5,345 bases of DNA from Halomonas halophila (GTDB taxonomy: Bacteria; Pseudomonadota; Gammaproteobacteria; Pseudomonadales; Halomonadaceae): positions 11,171 to 16,515 of the forward strand of contig DJIP01000281.1 in assembly GCA_002433675.1 (NCBI GenBank), given 5' to 3'. This document shows positions 1 to 3,390 of the stretch, piece after piece (within the stretch, counting starts at the first letter, position 1; the number at the start of each line of letters is the position of its first letter). Under the pieces are notes generated by a model. It did not search any database. It worked only from the letters and a program-made list of their open reading frames with translations, and was not told the DNA's origin. The position numbers and the translations under genes are program-made.

Positions 1-19
1 CCAGCTGAGCTACGGGCGC
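1..19 (-). tRNA. tRNA-Arg, 5' end only (cut by left window edge)
   Basis: Read on the minus strand, the sequence from base 19 to base 1 is GCGCCCGTAGCTCAGCTGG. This is a tRNA 5' end: a seven-base acceptor strand GCGCCCG, the invariant T8 and A9, a GCTC D-stem strand and an AGCTGG D-loop. An acceptor strand GCGCCCG with this D-arm is typical of bacterial tRNA-Arg genes (CCG or TCT anticodon types). The anticodon, T-arm and 3' end lie outside the window, so the isoacceptor cannot be read. That it is a tRNA is nearly certain; arginine identity is likely. Confidence 0.85.
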
Positions 20-22
20 ACA

Positions 23-45
23 GATGCCGCAGGGGATGCGGCGTC
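23..45 (-). other. Hairpin in the leader of the tRNA-Arg gene
   Basis: Bases 23-31 (gatgccgca) pair with 37-45 (tgcggcgtc) to give a 9-bp stem with one G-T position and a 5-base loop. It ends four bases upstream of the mature tRNA 5' end, so in the minus-strand precursor it would stand just 5' of the RNase P cleavage site. The structure is seen in the sequence. Whether it aids processing, or ends transcription of something, is not known; there is no T-run after it. Confidence 0.45.
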
Positions 46-57
46 GAGAGGCTGCGC

Positions 58-86
58 ATGGTAGAGCAAAGGATGGCGGTTCGCAA
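58..86 (-). promoter_or_regulatory. Candidate sigma70 promoter of the tRNA-Arg gene
   Basis: On the minus strand a -35-like TTGCGA (bases 86-81) and a -10-like TACCAT (63-58) are separated by exactly 17 bases. Each matches the sigma70 consensus at 4 of 6 positions. A GC-rich stretch (GCGCAGCC) follows the -10, as is common at stringently controlled stable-RNA promoters. Transcription would begin near base 51, giving a leader of about 32 bases that contains the hairpin. The prediction rests on motif match and position only. Confidence 0.4.
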
Positions 87-150
87 GAGCCGGGATCCTG
101 GTTAGCGTCTGGCGAAACATCCCGCCAACAACTTGGCCTTCGACACGTCC

Positions 151-155
151 GGGAG
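151..155 (+). promoter_or_regulatory. Ribosome binding site that fixes the hydrolase start
   Basis: GGGAG lies six bases before the ATG at 162. The same frame is open back to an ATG at 24, but the added 46 residues are low-complexity, look like no hydrolase N-terminus, and would overlay the tRNA leader and promoter. The Shine-Dalgarno match and the family-like protein beginning at 162 favour the shorter form. Confidence 0.65.
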
Positions 156-161
156 AGCGCC

Positions 162-950
162 ATGAAACTTGCCATCGAATCACATGCCATCGAGGGCTGG
201 GGTTGCTTCTACGCGCCAGCGGGCAGCGGGCCCTTTCCCGCCGTCATGCTGTTGCACGGCTCGGAGGGCGCCTGGTCGGGGTGGAGTCATCGACACGCGG
301 TCCTGCTGGCCGCCCATGGTTTCATGGCCTTTCCGCTGGGCTATTCCAGGGGTGGCAACGCCTGGCACGCAGGCGACATCCAGGACTGTGCGATCGAGCG
401 CTGCATCGAGGCATTCCGTCGGTTCAGAGAGCACCCGCTGGCGGCTGAAAGGGCGGGGCTATATGGACTGTCGCGAGGCGCGGAACTGGCGTTGCTGATG
501 GCAACGCTGATGGGTGCCGACCCGTCGCTTTCACCGGCGTTGCCGGATGCCGTTGCCGTGCACAGTCCTTCGGACTGCATCTGTGGCGCCTTCACGTCGC
601 GCAGCTTTCTAGAGAGCCAGGATCCCGACCGGGAAGCCTGGGACCCATCGGCGAGAGCCTGGACCTGGAAAGGCAGCCATGAAGGACTGTTGCCGACGAC
701 ACCCATCGCTATCGAGGACTACCCGGGGCCGGTGATGATCTCCCACGGCACGAACGACAGCGTCTGGTCGGTAGCATCGAGCCGGCGCCTCGAGCAACGC
801 TTGACGGCGCGCGGCGGGAAGACCGAGGTGTACTACTACGAGGGGGAGGATCATGTCCTGTCGCCAGCGGCGGAGAACCTCCATCACCAGCGGTTGCTGA
901 GCTTTCTGTCACGCCACCTGTCGGCCAGCGTGCGACATCGGGCGAGTTGA
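162..950 (+). CDS. Alpha/beta hydrolase, BAAT C-terminal / dienelactone hydrolase-like (acyl-CoA thioester hydrolase-type)
   Basis: A 262-residue serine hydrolase with the alpha/beta fold. An oxyanion-hole strand ends in LHGSEG (residues 31-36). The nucleophile elbow is GLSRG with Ser104, the acid is probably Asp199 in SHGTNDS, and the catalytic His231 sits in GEDHVLSP, so the triad is complete. The order HGSEG, then YSRGG near 61-65, then YGLSRGAELA resembles the BAAT/acyl-CoA thioester hydrolase C-terminal family, here without the N-terminal Ig-like domain of full-length BAAT enzymes; dienelactone hydrolases are the next closest group. There is no signal peptide or membrane segment, so it is probably cytoplasmic. 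The substrate cannot be read from sequence; an ester or acyl thioester is the family expectation. The gene stands alone: a divergent tRNA lies upstream and a convergent HAD gene begins 32 bases after its stop. Hydrolase class is secure, subfamily fairly so. Confidence 0.85.
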   Translation: MKLAIESHAIEGWGCFYAPAGSGPFPAVMLLHGSEGAWSGWSHRHAVLLAAHGFMAFPLGYSRGGNAWHAGDIQDCAIERCIEAFRRFREHPLAAERAGLYGLSRGAELALLMATLMGADPSLSPALPDAVAVHSPSDCICGAFTSRSFLESQDPDREAWDPSARAWTWKGSHEGLLPTTPIAIEDYPGPVMISHGTNDSVWSVASSRRLEQRLTARGGKTEVYYYEGEDHVLSPAAENLHHQRLLSFLSRHLSASVRHRAS

Positions 951-982
951 GCGGCTAGCAGCTAGAGACTAGCGATCAACCG

Positions 983-1666
983 TCAGCCAATCAGCCGATC
1001 CGCCAACTTGCCGATATCGTCGACGCTGTAGTCCGGCACCGGGACGCCGTCCGCCGGCAACATGGCGTTGTAGGGTCGGAGCACCAGCGCGCCTTGCCAG
1101 CCGGCGGCCTGGGCACCGATGGTGTCCCACAGGTGGCAGGCAATCAGGCACAGTCTCGATGGTGGTGTCTGCATGACCTCGGCGACCTGGGTGTAGGTGT
1201 CCGGCGCGGGCTTGAACTTTTTGACCTGGTCGACGCTGAACGAGCGCTCGAAATACTCGGCCAGTCCTGCCTTTTCCAGCGGCGTGGGGCCAGTGCCCGG
1301 TGCCGAGTTGGTCAGGGTGACCAGGCGAAAGCCGGCCTGGCGAAGCCGCTCGAGCGCCGGGGCCACATCGGGATGCGCCGGCATGGAGCCGATGCGTTCA
1401 CCCAGTTCGTCGAGATCGTTCTGCTCGAGGGTGACCCCGTGGATGTCGGCGGTCATGCGCAGGGCGCCTGCGCCGAGCTGACCGAAGGGCGTATAGAGTC
1501 CCGACAGGGTCATCGACTGGGAGTAGAGGATCAGCTGGGCGAACCATTCGCGCAACATCGCAGGGTCGCCGAACAGCCGATCGAACAGCGGCTCAAGGTG
1601 GGTCAGGTCGAGCAACGTCTCGTTGACGTCGAAGACCAGCACGTCGGGGCGTTCTGGGGCAGTCAT
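983..1666 (-). CDS. HAD-superfamily hydrolase, haloacid dehalogenase type II-like
   Basis: A 227-residue protein, close to the usual length of L-2-haloacid dehalogenases. HAD motif I is VFDVNETLLD with nucleophile Asp13 and Thr17; Arg39 sits in LREWF near the place of the substrate-binding arginine; motif II is TLTNS (Thr119, Asn120); motif III is KKFKPAPDTY (Lys152, Tyr158); the last motif is ACHLWD (Asp181). Compared with the well-studied L-DEX enzyme (D10, T14, R41, S118, K151, Y157, S175, N177, D180), the core is kept, but S175 is Ala176 and N177 is His178. These positions matter for dehalogenation, so the reaction may be dehalogenation or hydrolysis of another small substrate. The start is fixed by AAGGAG at 1672-1677, five bases before the ATG. 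It lies downstream of the AhpD-like gene on the same strand, 117 bases away, and may share its transcript. Confidence 0.85.
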   Translation of the reverse strand: MTAPERPDVLVFDVNETLLDLTHLEPLFDRLFGDPAMLREWFAQLILYSQSMTLSGLYTPFGQLGAGALRMTADIHGVTLEQNDLDELGERIGSMPAHPDVAPALERLRQAGFRLVTLTNSAPGTGPTPLEKAGLAEYFERSFSVDQVKKFKPAPDTYTQVAEVMQTPPSRLCLIACHLWDTIGAQAAGWQGALVLRPYNAMLPADGVPVPDYSVDDIGKLADRLIG

Positions 1667-1685
1667 GGCGTCTCCTTGATCGAGT

Positions 1686-1701
1686 CCGTCGCGATCGACG
1701 G
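1686..1701 (-). other. Small hairpin just upstream of the HAD ribosome binding site
   Basis: CCGTCG (1686-1691) and CGACGG (1696-1701) form a perfect 6-bp stem with a 4-base loop (cgat). It lies nine bases upstream of the AAGGAG of the HAD gene. It has no T-run and so is not a typical terminator. It could affect translation of the HAD gene or mRNA stability; this is inference, and a 6-bp GC-rich inverted repeat can arise by chance. Confidence 0.3.
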
Positions 1702-1720
1702 GGCCTTCGGTGGCCTGGGC

Positions 1721-1746
1721 CAGTCACCACGACCAGTCACCACGAC
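1721..1746. repeat. Tandem duplication, two exact 13-bp units
   Basis: cagtcaccacgac occurs at 1721-1733 and again directly at 1734-1746 with no mismatch. It abuts and slightly overlaps the long inverted repeat at 1743-1771. It is probably a slippage duplication in the gap between the AhpD-like and HAD genes. Confidence 0.85.
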
Positions 1747-1771
1747 AGGACGCCACCGAGGCGTCCTGTCG
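1743..1771 (-). terminator. Strong intercistronic hairpin after the AhpD-like gene (terminator or processing element)
   Basis: cgacaggacgcc (1743-1754) and ggcgtcctgtcg (1760-1771) form a perfect 12-bp stem around a 5-base loop. It begins 12 bases beyond the stop codon of the AhpD-like gene, in the place of a transcription terminator. On the minus strand the stem is followed by TGGTGACTGG and not by a T-run, so an intrinsic terminator is not assured. A 3'-end stabilising hairpin that lowers HAD expression relative to the upstream gene is equally possible. The stem is certain; the role is inferred. Confidence 0.55.
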
Positions 1772-1783
1772 ATAGGGTGGTCG

Positions 1784-2338
1784 TTACTCGGCCTTCTTCC
1801 AGTCGAACTTGGCGAAGGGTTCGTCCACCGGGGTGTTGGCCAGGTGATTGGTGTAGTTGCTCATGACCTTCTGGGACAGGGCCAGGATCACTTCGAGCAC
1901 CTGGCGCTTAGTGTAGCCGGCGTCGAGGAAGGCCTGCACGGCGTCGTCATCGACATTGCCACGTTCGCGCACGACAGACAGGGTGAAGGTACGCAGCGCT
2001 TCGAGGCGCTCGTTGGGCAGGGGGGCTTCGTTGCGCAGGGCGTCGGAGACGGCGTCGTCCACGTCCATCTGCTTGGCGATGGCGGTGTGGGCCGGCACGC
2101 AGTAGTGGCAGTTGTGCTCGACGTTGATGGTTTGCCACACCACGGTGGTTTCGTCTGCATCGAAGGAGGAATCCAGAAACAGCTGGTGCAGGCGCTGGTA
2201 GCCTTCCAGCAGGCCCGGGGCCTCGGCCATGACCGCGTGCAGGTTGGGGATCATGCCGAAGGCGTTGACCGAGTTGTCGAGCAGTGCCTGGCTCTCTTCG
2301 GGGGCGCTTTGCTTGTCGTGGAGGTTAAAGTCGGTCAT
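1784..2338 (-). CDS. Carboxymuconolactone decarboxylase family / AhpD-like protein
   Basis: A 184-residue, mostly helical, soluble protein. It carries the AhpD-type motif E-x2-C-x2-C-x3-H in full: Glu74, Cys77, Cys80 and His84 within VEHNCHYCVPAHT. In AhpD these residues form a redox-active CxxC with a proton relay and give thiol-dependent peroxidase activity. True carboxymuconolactone decarboxylases use other residues, so a peroxidase or thiol-disulfide role is more likely than a decarboxylase one. The start at 2338 is chosen because AGGAG lies six bases upstream (2345-2349); the frame runs open further back to 2575, but that would code through the operators. It is divergent from a TetR gene with three shared palindromes between them, so it is very probably that repressor's target. 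The HAD gene follows on the same strand. Family assignment is firm; the reductant partner and true substrate are unknown. Confidence 0.9.
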   Translation of the reverse strand: MTDFNLHDKQSAPEESQALLDNSVNAFGMIPNLHAVMAEAPGLLEGYQRLHQLFLDSSFDADETTVVWQTINVEHNCHYCVPAHTAIAKQMDVDDAVSDALRNEAPLPNERLEALRTFTLSVVRERGNVDDDAVQAFLDAGYTKRQVLEVILALSQKVMSNYTNHLANTPVDEPFAKFDWKKAE

Positions 2339-2344
2339 CGGGTT

Positions 2345-2349
2345 CTCCT
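2345..2349 (-). promoter_or_regulatory. Ribosome binding site that fixes the AhpD-like start
   Basis: On the minus strand AGGAG stands six bases before the ATG ending at 2338. It rules in favour of the 184-residue product over an in-frame extension of 79 residues that would pass through the operator region. Confidence 0.75.
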
Positions 2350-2423
2350 GTGTGATGGCGCCCGTGGTAAAGCCGCAGGTCGTGACAGACCGGGGCGTTG
2401 CAGGCGCCATTGATTCCGATTTA

Positions 2424-2439
2424 TTGAGCGATTGCTCAA
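2424..2439. promoter_or_regulatory. TetR operator 1 (distal palindrome)
   Basis: ttgagcgattgctcaa is a perfect 6+6 inverted repeat with a 4-base centre. It lies 85 bases upstream of the AhpD-like start. By the promoter proposed for that gene it would fall in the transcribed leader, about 35-50 bases after the start of transcription. The same arms recur at 2494-2509 and 2518-2533, which argues for a specific binding protein, most simply the adjacent TetR protein. Confidence 0.75.
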
Positions 2440-2480
2440 AATTGGCCGCCAGCAGACCCTGCTGAAAGCCGTTCGGGCAT

Positions 2481-2509
2481 ACTCTAGCTATACCTGAGCG
2501 ATCACTCAA
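2481..2509 (-). promoter_or_regulatory. Candidate promoter of the AhpD-like gene
   Basis: On the minus strand TTGAGT (2509-2504) and TAGAGT (2486-2481) are 17 bases apart, fitting sigma70 -35 and -10 boxes with 4 of 6 matches each. The -35 box is embedded in operator 2, so a bound repressor would block RNA polymerase. Transcription would begin near 2474, giving a leader of about 135 bases that includes operator 1. Spacing and overlap support the call; the -10 is not strong. Confidence 0.4.
2494..2509. promoter_or_regulatory. TetR operator 2 (imperfect palindrome)
   Basis: ctgagcgatcactcaa matches operator 1 at 13 of 16 positions and keeps the TGAG and CTCA half-site cores. Its centre is 70 bases from that of operator 1 and 24 bases from that of operator 3. 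It covers the proposed -35 box of the AhpD-like gene. Confidence 0.7.
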
Positions 2510-2517
2510 GTTAAAAT

Positions 2518-2533
2518 TTGAGCAGTTGCTCAA
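2518..2533. promoter_or_regulatory. TetR operator 3 (proximal to tetR)
   Basis: ttgagcagttgctcaa has perfect TTGAGC/GCTCAA arms. The symmetry resumes beyond one mismatch into flanking AAA/TTT. It lies 40 bases upstream of the tetR ATG. A -10-like TAAAAT on the plus strand (2512-2517) stands just before it, so the operator probably overlaps the tetR transcription start and gives autorepression. I could not find a convincing -35 for that promoter. Confidence 0.75.
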
Positions 2534-2573
2534 TTTTCTGAAGGCCGTACCGGCCACGACACCGGACCCATCC

Positions 2574-3170
2574 ATGCCGCGCGCGACACTACATAACCGT
2601 CAGGATTCGCTGGAACGTGCCCTGCACTTGTTCTGGCAGAAGGGGTTCCACGCTACCTCGCTCAAGGATCTGGAACGCACCCTCGATATGCGGCCGGGCA
2701 GCATCTATGCCGCCTTCGGCAGCAAGGATGCGTTGTTTCAGGAGGCGCTGGAACGCTATGCCAGGCTCGGGCTGGTCGAGCTCGAGCGTACCCTGGCCGA
2801 GTACGACTCGCCCTTGTCTGGGCTGGCCGCCTACCTGCGCAAGCTGGGCTGTCTGCGGGACCAGGAATTGCCCAGCCGGGCCTGCATGCTGGTGAAGAGC
2901 CTGCTGGAGCTGGGCGAGCGAGAGCAGGCGGCGCTGGGCAAGGCCGAGGCCCTGCTCGAGGCCATGGAAGCCTGCTTCGTCGATCAGTTTCGCGCCGCAA
3001 AGCACGCCGGCGAGCTTGAACCGAGTGCCGACCCGGTACGCCTGGGGCGGCGGCTGCAGGCCGAGGTGATGGGTCTTCGCGCCTATGCCCAGCGCGAGGT
3101 CGACAGCCAGGCGGTGCACGCCCTGGCCGACGATATGGCCCGCTCGATCGAAGCGCTGCGGCTTTCCTGA
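2574..3170 (+). CDS. TetR/AcrR-family transcriptional repressor
   Basis: A 198-residue protein of normal TetR length. The N-terminal DNA-binding domain is clear: LERALHLFWQKGFHATSL (13-30), then KDLERTLDMRPGSIYAAFGSK (31-51), which has the typical helix-turn-helix and the SIYAAFGSKDALF recognition-helix signature. The rest is the helical ligand-binding and dimer domain. Cys104 in SRACMLVKSL aligns with the redox-sensing Cys106 of E. coli NemR (recalled as SGCLTVK), but the lysine that partners it there (K175) seems to be Gln173 here, and a cysteine at this place is common in the family. The start at 2574 is preferred on family grounds; a TTG at 2526 in frame lies inside operator 3, and no strong Shine-Dalgarno precedes either. 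It is divergent from the AhpD-like gene, with three shared palindromes, implying control of that gene and of itself. The ligand is unknown. The last codons lie in the first unit of a 43-bp tandem repeat. Confidence 0.9.
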   Translation: MPRATLHNRQDSLERALHLFWQKGFHATSLKDLERTLDMRPGSIYAAFGSKDALFQEALERYARLGLVELERTLAEYDSPLSGLAAYLRKLGCLRDQELPSRACMLVKSLLELGEREQAALGKAEALLEAMEACFVDQFRAAKHAGELEPSADPVRLGRRLQAEVMGLRAYAQREVDSQAVHALADDMARSIEALRLS

Positions 3171-3274
3171 TAGCGGCGCGCCTGTTCTGATCGAGGCGCT
3201 GCGGCTTTCCTGATAGCGGCGTGCCTGTTCTGATCGAAGCGCTGCGGCGTTTTTGATCGCGGCGCAATTGGTCT
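3146..3274. repeat. 43-bp tandem repeat, three units, overlapping the tetR 3' end
   Basis: Units lie at 3146-3188, 3189-3231 and 3232-3274, each beginning gatcga(a/g)gcgctgcgg. Units 1 and 2 agree at 41 of 43 bases and units 1 and 3 at 35 of 43. The first unit contains the last eight codons and the stop of tetR, so the array looks like a duplication of the gene's 3' end. A period of 43 is not a multiple of three, so it does not encode a repeated protein. Together with the hairpins at 3327-3379 it fills the 220 bases between the convergent tetR and RND genes; I see no gene there. Confidence 0.9.
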
Positions 3275-3326
3275 GAGCAAGACACGCTGTCTTGTGAGAA
3301 GGATGGCGCACCGTCGATACACGTCC

Positions 3327-3339
3327 GCCCACCGTGGGC
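3327..3339. other. Short near-palindrome in the tetR/RND intergenic region
   Basis: GCCCAC and GTGGGC flank one base, an inverted repeat too tight for an RNA hairpin with all pairs formed but symmetrical enough for a protein site. It sits just beyond the larger inverted repeat at 3343-3379. No function is assigned. Confidence 0.3.
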
Positions 3340-3342
3340 CGC

Positions 3343-3379
3343 CTGCCGAGTCCGACGCAGGTAACGCCAGACTCGGCAG
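3343..3379 (-). terminator. Inverted repeat after the RND gene, possible terminator
   Basis: ctgccgagtc (3343-3352) and gactcggcag (3370-3379) form a perfect 10-bp stem around a 17-base loop. It starts 12 bases beyond the stop codon of the RND gene and lies between convergent genes, where a bidirectional terminator is expected. There is no T-run on either side, so intrinsic termination is doubtful; a 3'-end stabilising stem is the alternative. Confidence 0.5.
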
Positions 3380-3390
3380 CGGACAGGGAC

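Noticed and set aside
24..161. N-terminal extension of the alpha/beta hydrolase to the ATG at 24
   Set aside because: The extension is not hydrolase-like and overlaps the tRNA leader and promoter; GGGAG before the ATG at 162 gives a better start.
951..982. gctag/ctagc inverted repeat between the hydrolase and HAD genes as a terminator
   Set aside because: The stem is only 5 bp with no T-run; it is too weak to call.
1094..2413. A 439-codon open frame on the plus strand opposite the HAD and AhpD-like genes
   Set aside because: It is fully antisense to two genes with clear family motifs and runs through their shared gap. Its composition is that of a GC-rich shadow frame and it has no recognisable domain.
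2526..2573. TTG start for tetR at 2526
   Set aside because: It lies within operator 3 and lacks a ribosome binding site; the protein from 2574 already has complete TetR family length.
3146..3274. A CRISPR array
   Set aside because: The 43-bp units follow each other directly with no unique spacers, and no cas gene is present.
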